Origin: Spirochaetia bacterium
GTDB lineage: Bacteria > Spirochaetota > Spirochaetia > Sphaerochaetales > Sphaerochaetaceae
Reading direction: 5' to 3'
Length of the DNA stretch: 9,871 nt
Assembly: GCA_900769955.1 (NCBI GenBank)
Contig: CAAGIP010000082.1
Coordinates: 1-9,871, forward strand
Shown: in pieces, positions 1-5,688 of the stretch
Numbering within the stretch: the stretch's first letter is position 1
Layout of the letters: every line of letters begins with the position of its first letter
Notes under the pieces: generated by a model
What the model saw: the letters and a program-made list of their open reading frames with translations, nothing else
Database searches by the model: none
What the model was told of the DNA's origin: nothing
Translations under genes and position numbers: made by a program

Positions 1-2
1 CG

Positions 3-71
3 ACTCACTTCAGACAGATCATATGGGATGGTTGCGATCCTGTTCCGAGAGAATACTGGACACAGCGCTGA
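3..71 (+). CDS. Possible C-terminal end of an unidentified protein (5' partial)
   Basis: Frame 3 is open from the left edge to a TGA at 69-71 and encodes 22 residues, including IIWDGCDPVPREYWTQR. The composition (Trp, Asp, Pro, Tyr) looks more like coding sequence than the other two frames, although those are also open for over 100 bases. A clear + strand terminator begins 24 bases after the stop, which fits a gene ending here. I do not recognise the family, and the fragment is too short to assign a role. The alternative is that this is non-coding sequence or the end of a gene in frame 1 or 2. Confidence 0.35.
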   Translation, partial: THFRQIIWDGCDPVPREYWTQR

Positions 72-94
72 TTATCAACAATCTGAATATACGA

Positions 95-122
95 CAGCAC
101 GGTAAACACCGTGCTGATTTTA
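95..122 (+). terminator. Rho-independent terminator
   Basis: An 8-bp GC-rich stem, CAGCACGG (95-102) with CCGTGCTG (109-116), encloses a six-base loop and is followed on the + strand by ATTTTAT. The T tract lies only on the right, so it acts on rightward transcription, presumably for the gene ending near 71. A weaker hairpin at 138-156 (eight pairs, one mismatch, followed by CTTTCTTT) may be a backup. I see nothing else between here and the insertion sequence end at 213. Confidence 0.7.
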
Positions 123-212
123 TATGATTATTCCAAACAGGTTTTCTGAACACCTGCTTTCTTTAAGCAATACACAGAATATGTACTCATTCCTTTGTTG
201 ACATATTTCGTA

Positions 213-235
213 CCTAATCTTTTCCAGGAATATAC
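213..235 (+). repeat. Left terminal inverted repeat of the insertion sequence
   Basis: The left end begins CCTAATCTTTTCC and continues to 235. Its inverse partner at 2103-2124 reads CCTAACTTTTCC on the minus strand. The pair aligns over 22-23 bases with one single-base indel and two mismatches. It lies 14 bases beyond the transposase stop codon (249-251), the expected place for the downstream end of such an element. Confidence 0.65.
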
Positions 236-248
236 GCCTGAGTGGTGT

Positions 249-1991
249 TTAGAGTCCTCCAATCATCTCATCGATGGCCTTCTCTCCGGTACCGAGCGCC
301 GAGCATATCTCCTTCTGTGTTTTAGTCAGGGCATACCTTCTCCTGTACTTTCCGTCTGAAAGATTCCTGTCCGCCTCAATGGCTATAAGCTGCTCTATTG
401 CGGCACTTGCCGTATACGACTTCCTGTTATCAGTCTTTTCCCTGAGGATCCTGATGTCATGGGAGAATGAAGATATTATTATTGATGCAATGAACCATAT
501 GAAGGTCTTACCCTGCATCGCGGCTTCACTGTGAACGCCGTACTTGTCCATACCCAGACTGCTCTTGAGAGCCTGGAACACCTTTTCTACTGAATCACGT
601 TTTGAGTATGCATCAAGGGCTTGCTTACATGTTATGTTCTCCGATGAGACCATCATGAAGAAACCGCATCTGGAGAATTCCCCAGCTATCCTTTCGTCAC
701 TTTCCCTGTAGGACGTTATGACGAAGGATTTCTGTTCCTTCCTCTTGCCGCCCCTGCCTCTTGCGGGAGCAACTATCGTATCCTTCTCCTCTGTGACGAT
801 GTCAAAAAGATCCCTGTACTTATTCAGGTTGTCCTCAGTCATCCTGACTTACCTGTCCACAGTATTGAGAAGTTCCTTTTTAAGGCGCTCGATCCTGGTT
901 ATCAGGATACCCCTGTGTTTTGCCTGAAGGGATGCATCATATATAAGGTGAACATAACTGTCGGCTTAATCACCCTTAAGAAGCCTTACCGGGAAGGTAT
1001 GTCCGAAAACGTCGTGCTCCTTAATATATCTGCTATATATGTCCTTTACACTGCTCCCGTACTCCTCAAGCACATACTATCCGGCATCCCAGTTGGACTT
1101 CAGCAGCAGAAGATAATCAAGGCCTGCCTTCCTGAATGCCTTTATGTTGTCCTCGCTTATGTATCCCCTGTCGCACACCAGAGTAACCTGCGGTGCGTTT
1201 GCAGCGACCTTACCTATATAACCGATCATTCTTTCCGCTTCGGCCATGTCAACGACGGAACCGGGATACTGCATGTAAGTCACCGGTATCCCGTCCTGCT
1301 GTCTGACGACATACTCTGTGTTTACCTGTTCAAGATCAGGATCATCCTTTGTATGTCCCTTCTCGACAATCCAAACGCCTTCCGCCTGGCTGTTGACGTT
1401 CGTGGGGTCATAGCAGAGATAAACCTTACCCGAACTGCCGTTCAGCATCGCTGAAGTCCACATATCCCTGAACTTTCCTATGCGTGAAAGGTCAAGACCC
1501 CTGAGAAAGCCTGATATATATGAGTCACTCCTTACCGATGATGAGTAAAGCGCATTCCTTCTGGCCCATGTGGGATAATGCTGAATAACAGCACTCCCTT
1601 CACTTACCATGTATGAGGCATGATCCATTATAAGGCTGCTCTCATCCTCACTGAATCCGCTTCCCTTAAGGGTTCTTCTCACATCAAGTTTATCATCGGC
1701 AGCCATTACCGCGGCATGCACTCCCACAGAGAGACTGTCACTCTTCTCAGGAGGGGCAGGGAAATCACCAAGGATTCTCTTTCTGTATGTATCATTGGAA
1801 TAGAACATGGTCCTGTCATCATCACGCACTTTGCCGATGCAGAGTTTCTTATGGCTCACACAAGGCTTCCTGCGATCCTCTGGAACGATCATTTTGGATG
1901 AATCGTTAATGTACACGGCTCCAGTCTTCAGTATGTTTGCTCCCTTCGGAAGCTTATGCCTGTGGTTCTCTGACCTGTCGATTTGTGCCAT
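249..1991 (-). pseudogene. IS1634-like DDE transposase with three in-frame stop codons
   Basis: Transposase of the IS4 superfamily (DDE_Tnp_1 fold), which would cut and join the ends of its own element. One frame runs from 1991 to the TAA at 249-251, 580 codons, close to the normal size for IS1634-type enzymes. It is broken by TAG at 1077-1079, TAA at 966-968 and TAA at 849-851. The sequence between the stops still reads as transposase (for example YVHLIYDASLQAKHRG), with no frameshift. Catalytic residues remain: first Asp in CYDPTN (codon 1407-1409), second Asp in VCDRGYIS (1170-1172), and Glu (585-587) in the Y-2-R-3-E-6-K signature YSKRDSVEKVFQALK. I chose the ATG at 1989-1991 because AGG lies about seven bases upstream and MAQIDRSEN starts like a family N-terminus; the same frame is open up to 2087. 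The separate open parts (1077-2087, 249-842) should not be read as independent genes. Confidence 0.88.
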
Positions 1992-2102
1992 TTTCCTGCC
2001 TATTTCTACAGCGTATATCGCACGCTCGAACACAAACAAGATCACAACAATTCGCCTATAACAAATATTTGCACAGGTTAACATCAAATGAGTCTGGTTA
2101 GA

Positions 2103-2124
2103 GTTTATTCATGGAAAAGTTAGG
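2103..2124 (-). repeat. Right terminal inverted repeat of the insertion sequence
   Basis: Inverse partner of 213-235, lying on the promoter side of the transposase. Read on the minus strand it begins CCTAACTTTTCC and lacks one T present in the left copy. The 111 bases between this repeat and the chosen transposase start should hold the transposase promoter, but I see no convincing -35/-10 pair there. Confidence 0.65.
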
Positions 2125-2154
2125 GAGTTAATTGAAATTAATCACAATCACTAT

Positions 2155-2186
2155 GGAATTAAAAAACCCGGAGAACTTTCTCCGGG
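2155..2186 (-). terminator. Rho-independent terminator of tRNA-Asn
   Basis: On the minus strand the stem CCCGGAGA pairs perfectly with TCTCCGGG (2167-2186 on the + strand, with a loop of about four bases). It is followed directly by TTTTTT (2161-2166) and more A/T. It starts six bases after the 3' end of tRNA-Asn, so it ends that single-gene transcript and shields the adjacent insertion sequence from read-through. Confidence 0.88.
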
Positions 2187-2191
2187 TCTTG

Positions 2192-2264
2192 CTCCCCCTG
2201 CAAGATTTGAACTTGCGACAGGCGGATTAACAGTCCGCTGCTCTACCGACTGAGCTAAAGGGGA
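2192..2264 (-). tRNA. tRNA-Asn (anticodon GTT)
   Basis: A full cloverleaf of 73 bases is visible on the minus strand. The acceptor stem TCCCCTT pairs with AGGGGGA (one G-T pair). The D arm is GCTC/GAGC, the anticodon stem GCGGA/TCCGC with loop CTGTTAA gives anticodon GTT, and the T arm is GCAAG/CTTGC with loop TTCAAAT. The discriminator base is G. The bases after it are CAAG, so CCA is not encoded and must be added by a nucleotidyltransferase. The gene has its own promoter and terminator and is transcribed alone. Confidence 0.97.
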
Positions 2265-2289
2265 ATGCTTTTCATCAGCAACGTTAGTG

Positions 2290-2318
2290 AATATAAATCA
2301 AACGCCAAAAAGTGTCAA
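2290..2318 (-). promoter_or_regulatory. Sigma-70-type promoter for tRNA-Asn
   Basis: Minus-strand -35 TTGACA (2313-2318) and -10 TATATT (2290-2295) are separated by exactly 17 bases. The -35 is perfect consensus and the -10 differs at one position. Expected transcription start is about 2283, some 19 bases before the mature tRNA 5' end. It lies downstream of the terminator of the neighbouring lipoprotein gene, so the tRNA is an independent unit. Confidence 0.8.
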
Positions 2319-2344
2319 CATGATTTGAAAAAAAGTTTGAGATT

Positions 2345-2384
2345 TAAAAAAGAATATTAAAGCCGTCCCTTTCGGAACGGCTTT
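2345..2384 (-). terminator. Rho-independent terminator of the lipoprotein nucleotidase gene
   Basis: On the minus strand an 11-bp stem, AAAGCCGTTCC with GGGACGGCTTT (one G-T pair), is capped by a GAAA tetraloop (2359-2384). It is followed by AATATTC and then TTTTTT (2345-2350). It starts 22 bases after the nucleotidase stop codon. The T run is set back seven bases from the stem, which may make it slightly leaky towards tRNA-Asn. Confidence 0.82.
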
Positions 2385-2406
2385 AACATTACTCTCTGTC
2401 AGGATC

Positions 2407-4890
2407 TTACTTGACGGGGTAAACTGTAGCAAGGTAGTCAGCGAAGACTTCGTTAAGCTGTCTGCCTTCCTGGACGATCTTACCGAACATTGTGAATCCA
2501 TCACCGCCTGCAGCGAGGAAGTCGTTTGTACATACGAGGTATGTTGCATCCTTATCGATGAGATCACCGTTGGGAAGAACGACTCTCTTGATTCTGCTGC
2601 CAGGAGCGGAGAACTTGGAGTATACAACCTTGAGGTCGGTCTGTGTGAAGCCACCGTTTGTTTCAGGAAGCATTCTGTAACCATGCTCAAGAGCTTCGTA
2701 AACCTGTGCACCCGTGATCTCACATACTGTGACGATGTTGGTGAACGGGAGAACGTTGTTGACATCACCGAGTGTAACCTTACCGGCTGCGATGGAAGCT
2801 CTGATACCACCACCGTTTGTGATTGTGAAGTCAGCACCTGTTTCAGCTGTCATAGCTTCACAGACAAGCTTGGAGAGGTTGGTCTGCTTAGTTCTGACGT
2901 TAGCTCTTTCACCATCAAGCTTGACAGGAACTTCTGCGACCACGACGCTGAGCTTAGCATTGAGCTCTTCCTGAACCTGAGAGATGTAAGCGGATACTTC
3001 AGGATCATCAGGAATCTCTGTGATTCCGAATGCTGAAGCGAGTTCGCTTGATGCAGGATCGAGAACGTCTGCAGCAGGAATGAGCATTGCGTTGGTCTCA
3101 GTAGCCTTGCCATCCTTAACATGGATCTGAACGAGACCGACATTCTTCATATACTCGCCAGCTGAAACGATGAGAGTGTCACCGACCTTGTAGCCCTCTG
3201 TAAGAGTTGTATGACTGTGACCGTCAACAAAGAGGTCGATACCCTTGACGTTGGAAGCAATCCACTCACTTGTGATACCGGAAGAACCATCCTCGTCGAG
3301 ACCGATGTGGCCAAGAACGATGACGTAATCGCAGTACTCGTGAGCAAGGTCAATTGCATACTGTGCAGCTGCTACAACTTCATCAGACCAGAATGTGAGG
3401 CCAACTGTGTGCTTCGGATGAGCCTTGGTCTTTGTGTCAGGAGTGGTGAGACCGATGACGCAGACCTTGAAGCCGTTGAAGTCATAAATCTGATAAGGCT
3501 GGAAAACATTGTATCCATCTTCGGTGAGGATGTTAGCGGAAAGCACCTTAGGTCCTCCGATTGCTTCGGAAAGGGCTGCAAGCTGCTTAAGGTTCTCAGC
3601 ACCGTAGTTGAAATCATGGTTACCGGGAGCGACTGCATCGGTTCCGATCATAGCGAGGATCTGACCGACTGTCTGTCCGTTGAACATATTGGCAAGGTTT
3701 GTTCCGTGTGTGACATCACCTGCATCAAGAACGAGGATGTTGTCAGTGATTGCACGTGCAGCCTTGAGAAGTGTTGCATACTTCGCATAACCCATACCGC
3801 CGTCAGCAGGAACGATTCTTGCATGAACGTCATTGGTGTGGACTACGAAGAGATCGAATTCGCTGTCACCCTGAGTGTTCTTAACGATGGGCTGAACACC
3901 ATAAGGATAAACAACTGCAGGCTCTTCGGCAACGACGGGTTCCTCAACTGCCACAGGAGCTTCTACTACAGGAGCAGGCTCTGCTGCAGGAGCGGGTTCC
4001 TCTGCTGCGAAAAGGTTGACAACGTATGTTACAAGGTCTTCAGCAAGAGCTGCAGCAACAACCTGGATATCCTCGAATGTAGCTTCAGTTGAGAAATAAA
4101 GCTCAACACCTGAATCCTCAGTGAATTTGTAGGAAACAGCACTTGCATAGGGACCATACTTTTCAGCAACGTATGTGAAAAAGCCTGTGGCATCTGCATC
4201 TGTGATGTATGCGGGATAATCGATTGCAACCCTGCCGAGCTCGACTTCGAAGCTTACGGGAACACCGAAAACGGAGATGTTGCCGGAGTACTTCTGTGCA
4301 GGAAGCTCTACGGGAGCGGGTTCTTCGACGGGAGCGGGTTCTGCAACGGGCTCTTCAGCAGGCGCTGCAAAGAGCATGTTGACATACTCGAAAAGATCTC
4401 CGACTACGATTGTACCAACATATTCGACATCAGCAAGGGTAGCTGCTGCAGGATAATAAATCTCAACAGTACCGGGTGCTACGACTCTGAAGGTTACGCC
4501 TTCAACGAGTGCGCTGTTCTTTGCTGCCGTGTATCCCAGGAACTCTGCGACTTCCGCATTGGTTACGAATGAGGGATATGTGACAGTAGCCTTTCCTTCT
4601 TCTACTTTATAAGAGAGGGAATAGCCATAAACAGAAATTGAACCGTAAACAGGCTCTGCCTTAGCAGGCTCTTCTACGACGGGTTCCTCAACTACCGGTT
4701 CTTCGACCACCGGAGTCTCAACGACAGGAGCCTCAACCACTGGGGCCGGTGCTTCAGGCATTTCAACTACAGGCTCAACGATTTCGGGAACGACCTCAAC
4801 AGGTGCGGATGTGCTCTGACAGCCGACAAGTGAGAGTACCAGCATCGTGACGAGAACTAAAGTTGACAGTGTCTTTGTAAAACGCTTCAC
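2407..4890 (-). CDS. Lipoprotein 5'-nucleotidase / metallophosphoesterase with duplicated N-terminal module
   Basis: Predicted secreted lipoprotein of 827 residues that releases phosphate from nucleotides outside the cytoplasm, for nucleoside and phosphate salvage. Residues 1-24 are a lipoprotein signal (KR, hydrophobic run, lipobox LVGC, acylated Cys24). A Pro/Glu/Val-rich stalk with repeated PVVEEP spans about 30-80. Two homologous 93-residue modules follow (84-176, 204-296), joined and trailed by further PAPVEE linkers. The calcineurin-like phosphoesterase domain spans about 345-594, with metal-site motifs HTNDVH (Asp354, His356), LDAGD (Asp392), GNHD (Asn424, His425), GHIG (His527) and DGHSH (His558, His560). 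The 5'-nucleotidase C-terminal domain (about 650-805) has NGGGIRAS and AAGGDGF, the substrate-binding motifs. The GTG start is chosen because AGGAGGA lies six bases upstream; an in-frame TTG at 4906-4908 sits upstream of that site. Exact substrate (5'-AMP, UDP-sugar, 2',3'-cyclic nucleotide) cannot be told. Confidence 0.93.
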   Translation of the reverse strand: MKRFTKTLSTLVLVTMLVLSLVGCQSTSAPVEVVPEIVEPVVEMPEAPAPVVEAPVVETPVVEEPVVEEPVVEEPAKAEPVYGSISVYGYSLSYKVEEGKATVTYPSFVTNAEVAEFLGYTAAKNSALVEGVTFRVVAPGTVEIYYPAAATLADVEYVGTIVVGDLFEYVNMLFAAPAEEPVAEPAPVEEPAPVELPAQKYSGNISVFGVPVSFEVELGRVAIDYPAYITDADATGFFTYVAEKYGPYASAVSYKFTEDSGVELYFSTEATFEDIQVVAAALAEDLVTYVVNLFAAEEPAPAAEPAPVVEAPVAVEEPVVAEEPAVVYPYGVQPIVKNTQGDSEFDLFVVHTNDVHARIVPADGGMGYAKYATLLKAARAITDNILVLDAGDVTHGTNLANMFNGQTVGQILAMIGTDAVAPGNHDFNYGAENLKQLAALSEAIGGPKVLSANILTEDGYNVFQPYQIYDFNGFKVCVIGLTTPDTKTKAHPKHTVGLTFWSDEVVAAAQYAIDLAHEYCDYVIVLGHIGLDEDGSSGITSEWIASNVKGIDLFVDGHSHTTLTEGYKVGDTLIVSAGEYMKNVGLVQIHVKDGKATETNAMLIPAADVLDPASSELASAFGITEIPDDPEVSAYISQVQEELNAKLSVVVAEVPVKLDGERANVRTKQTNLSKLVCEAMTAETGADFTITNGGGIRASIAAGKVTLGDVNNVLPFTNIVTVCEITGAQVYEALEHGYRMLPETNGGFTQTDLKVVYSKFSAPGSRIKRVVLPNGDLIDKDATYLVCTNDFLAAGGDGFTMFGKIVQEGRQLNEVFADYLATVYPVK
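4003..4281 (-). repeat. Second copy of the 93-residue module in the nucleotidase
   Basis: Encodes residues 204-296 of the lipoprotein, starting NISVFGVPVSFEVELGR and ending YVVNLFAA. It aligns without gaps to residues 84-176, exactly 120 residues earlier, with 32 of 93 positions identical by my count. Shared positions include ISV-G, S, VE-G, YP, T-A, VE-Y, AT-D and DL--YV--LFAA. I do not recognise the fold; the alternation suggests beta strands followed by a closing helix. Confidence 0.75.
4363..4641 (-). repeat. First copy of the 93-residue module in the nucleotidase
   Basis: Encodes residues 84-176, starting SISVYGYSLSYKVEEGK and ending YVNMLFAA. It follows the Pro/Glu stalk encoded at 4651-4803 and is separated from the second copy by a 27-residue Pro/Glu/Ala linker. 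The low residual identity to its partner points to an old duplication rather than a recent tandem slip. Confidence 0.75.
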
Positions 4891-4896
4891 GTGTCT

Positions 4897-4903
4897 TCCT
4901 CCT
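4897..4903 (-). promoter_or_regulatory. Ribosome binding site that sets the GTG start of the nucleotidase
   Basis: AGGAGGA on the minus strand lies six bases before the GTG at 4888-4890. It sits inside the longer open frame that begins at a TTG (4906-4908), so translation from the TTG would run through the site. The GTG start also gives a tidier signal peptide beginning VKRFTKTLS. Confidence 0.85.
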
Positions 4904-4950
4904 AACAACGAACGAATGTTTTATTATTTCAAGAAAATATTCTCTGATAC

Positions 4951-4959
4951 AATATAACA
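4951..4959 (-). promoter_or_regulatory. Possible extended -10 promoter of the nucleotidase gene
   Basis: Minus-strand TGTTATATT matches an extended -10 element (TG-N-TATATT). No good -35 hexamer lies 17 bases upstream, as is common for extended -10 promoters. It would give a leader of about 54 bases before the GTG. The surrounding 4909-5020 is very A/T-rich, so a chance match is possible. Confidence 0.4.
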
Positions 4960-5020
4960 CGAAGAGTGAGATTAAGATACGAAAAAAAATAAAAAATTTT
5001 GGAAAAAGTACACTCTTCTT

Positions 5021-5051
5021 AAAATAAAAACCTGCCGCATTTACGACAGGT
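5021..5051 (-). terminator. Rho-independent terminator of the 56-residue protein gene
   Basis: On the minus strand the stem ACCTGTCG pairs with CGGCAGGT (5030-5051, one G-T pair) around a six-base loop, followed by TTTTTATTTT. It starts 29 bases after the stop codon of the small gene and separates it from the nucleotidase gene further downstream. Confidence 0.85.
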
Positions 5052-5079
5052 CTTCCGTATAAGGCTCATCGAGCCAGGA

Positions 5080-5250
5080 TCACATAAGATCTTTTGCCTT
5101 GCGTGCTGTGTTACCAGTCTTCTCGCAGATAGCATAGTGGCGGAGCTTGCCATTCTCGAAGACGCTCTTCATCTTGATTGCGCCGCCCCATCTGCTTGTC
5201 AAAACCTTCGCACCTTCACGGTGAGCGTTCTTTGATACATTACCGGCCAT
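5080..5250 (-). CDS. Small basic protein of unknown function, 56 residues
   Basis: I do not recognise this protein. It starts MAGNVSKNAHREGAKV, carries a central SRWGGAIKMKSVFENGK, and ends HYAICEKTGNTARKAKDLM. It is strongly basic (11 Lys/Arg against 4 Asp/Glu), with one Cys, no signal peptide and no membrane segment. That fits a cytoplasmic nucleic-acid- or ribosome-associated protein, but it does not match the small ribosomal proteins I can recall (bL28, bL31-bL36, bS21). The ATG at 5248-5250 is chosen because GGAGG lies nine bases upstream; the longer frame to 5313 would start inside the promoter. It is a single-gene unit, with a near-consensus promoter, a leader of about 28 bases and its own terminator, suggesting high constitutive expression. 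The complete transcription and translation signals make it very likely a real gene. Confidence 0.82.
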   Translation of the reverse strand: MAGNVSKNAHREGAKVLTSRWGGAIKMKSVFENGKLRHYAICEKTGNTARKAKDLM

Positions 5251-5259
5251 TATATTATT

Positions 5260-5264
5260 CCTCC
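5260..5264 (-). promoter_or_regulatory. Ribosome binding site of the 56-residue protein
   Basis: GGAGG on the minus strand lies nine bases before the ATG at 5248-5250. It decides this start over the in-frame upstream codons, which lie at or before the expected transcription start. Confidence 0.85.
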
Positions 5265-5284
5265 GTAACTGACATGTCCCGCTC

Positions 5285-5313
5285 ATCATACACAAAGCAG
5301 GACTTAGTGTCAA
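5285..5313 (-). promoter_or_regulatory. Near-consensus sigma-70 promoter of the 56-residue protein gene
   Basis: Minus-strand -35 TTGACA (5308-5313) is perfect and -10 TATGAT (5285-5290) differs from consensus at one position, with a spacing of exactly 17 bases. Expected transcription start is near 5278. Both this and the tRNA-Asn promoter carry TTGACACT at the -35, suggesting a comparably strong, stable-RNA-like promoter. Confidence 0.85.
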
Positions 5314-5416
5314 ATAATCTGTTTGAATTCAACTATGTTAAAATAGCACTATTCATTTATGCTTTCAACCCTTGAGATAGATTTTTTTTGCTTTTCTTCA
5401 ATTTTTTCGTAAAATT

Positions 5417-5449
5417 ATTATCTCATTTTACAAGGAATTATCTGATTTT
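5417..5449 (+). repeat. Short direct repeat in the A/T-rich intergenic stretch
   Basis: ATTATCTCATTTT (5417-5429) and ATTATCTGATTTT (5437-5449) differ at one base and start exactly 20 bases apart. They lie between the divergent promoters of the 56-residue protein gene and tRNA-Thr. A pair of half-sites at about two helical turns could bind a regulator, but the region is so A/T-rich that chance is a fair explanation. I see nothing else in 5314-5484. Confidence 0.3.
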
Positions 5450-5484
5450 TCATCACTCATATTCCATTTTTTCTCCAAAAGTAG

Positions 5485-5513
5485 TTGCAATTATTTCCGA
5501 TTGCGGGTAGTAT
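5485..5513 (+). promoter_or_regulatory. Sigma-70-type promoter of tRNA-Thr
   Basis: -35 TTGCAA (5485-5490) and -10 TAGTAT (5508-5513) are 17 bases apart. The expected transcription start is about 5520, some 17 bases before the mature tRNA 5' end. The promoter faces away from that of the 56-residue protein. Confidence 0.7.
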
Positions 5514-5536
5514 ACCCATGTTCTTAACGGACAGCC

Positions 5537-5609
5537 GCCGACTTAGCTCAGCTGGCAGAGCAGCTGATTTGTAATCAGCCGGTCGTTGGTTCAAATCCGA
5601 CAGTCGGCT
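5537..5609 (+). tRNA. tRNA-Thr (anticodon TGT)
   Basis: A complete 73-base cloverleaf. Acceptor stem GCCGACT/AGTCGGC is fully paired, D arm is GCTC/GAGC, and anticodon stem GCTGA/TCAGC with loop TTTGTAA gives anticodon TGT. The T arm is GTTGG/CCGAC (one G-T pair) with loop TTCAAAT. Discriminator is T and the next bases are AGA, so CCA is not encoded. It has its own promoter, and a terminator follows within three bases. Confidence 0.97.
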
Positions 5610-5611
5610 AG

Positions 5612-5646
5612 AAGACCTCTTCCAAGTGAAGAGGTCTTTCTGTTTT
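5612..5646 (+). terminator. Rho-independent terminator of tRNA-Thr
   Basis: A perfect 11-bp stem, AAGACCTCTTC (5612-5622) with GAAGAGGTCTT (5628-5638), encloses the loop CAAGT and is followed by TCTGTTTT. It separates tRNA-Thr from the aminopeptidase gene 50 bases on. I see no strong separate promoter for that gene, so some read-through may supply its mRNA. Confidence 0.85.
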
Positions 5647-5688
5647 ATCCCAACAGTGCTAACATATCCTTCAGTCGGAGGATAATTA

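Larger units (their letters stand above)
213..2124 (-). mobile_element. IS1634-like insertion sequence, inactive
   Basis: A roughly 1.9-kb element holds one minus-strand DDE transposase gene filling nearly all its length. It is bounded by imperfect terminal inverted repeats, 213-235 on the left and 2103-2124 on the right, matching apart from one extra base and two substitutions. That size, a single long transposase with the IS4-type YREK signature, and short inverted repeats fit the IS1634 group of the IS4 superfamily. I see no matching direct repeat outside the two ends, so a target duplication was either lost or the ends are a few bases off. The element lies between the terminator of an upstream + strand gene and the terminator of tRNA-Asn, and no interrupted gene is evident. 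The transposase has three internal stops, so the copy cannot move itself. Confidence 0.75.

Noticed and set aside
849..1079. Programmed frameshifting in the transposase, as in IS3- or IS1-type elements
   Set aside because: The two open parts are in the same frame and are separated by in-frame stops, so a frameshift would not join them.
915..1454. A 179-codon + strand frame across the transposase
   Set aside because: It is antisense to conserved transposase sequence, including the catalytic DRG motif, and has no credible translation start signal.
2298..2837. A 179-codon minus-strand frame overlapping the 3' end of the nucleotidase
   Set aside because: It is a Ser/Thr-rich alternate frame of the nucleotidase that runs through the terminator and the tRNA-Asn promoter region.
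3211..4092. A 293-codon open frame on the + strand opposite the nucleotidase gene
   Set aside because: It is the antisense shadow of a well-supported lipoprotein gene, with abnormal Cys/Ser content, no ribosome binding site and no recognisable motif.
5251..5313. An N-terminal extension of the 56-residue protein up to 5313
   Set aside because: The extension would begin in the -35 box and contain the -10 box and Shine-Dalgarno site; the ATG at 5250 has a proper site upstream.
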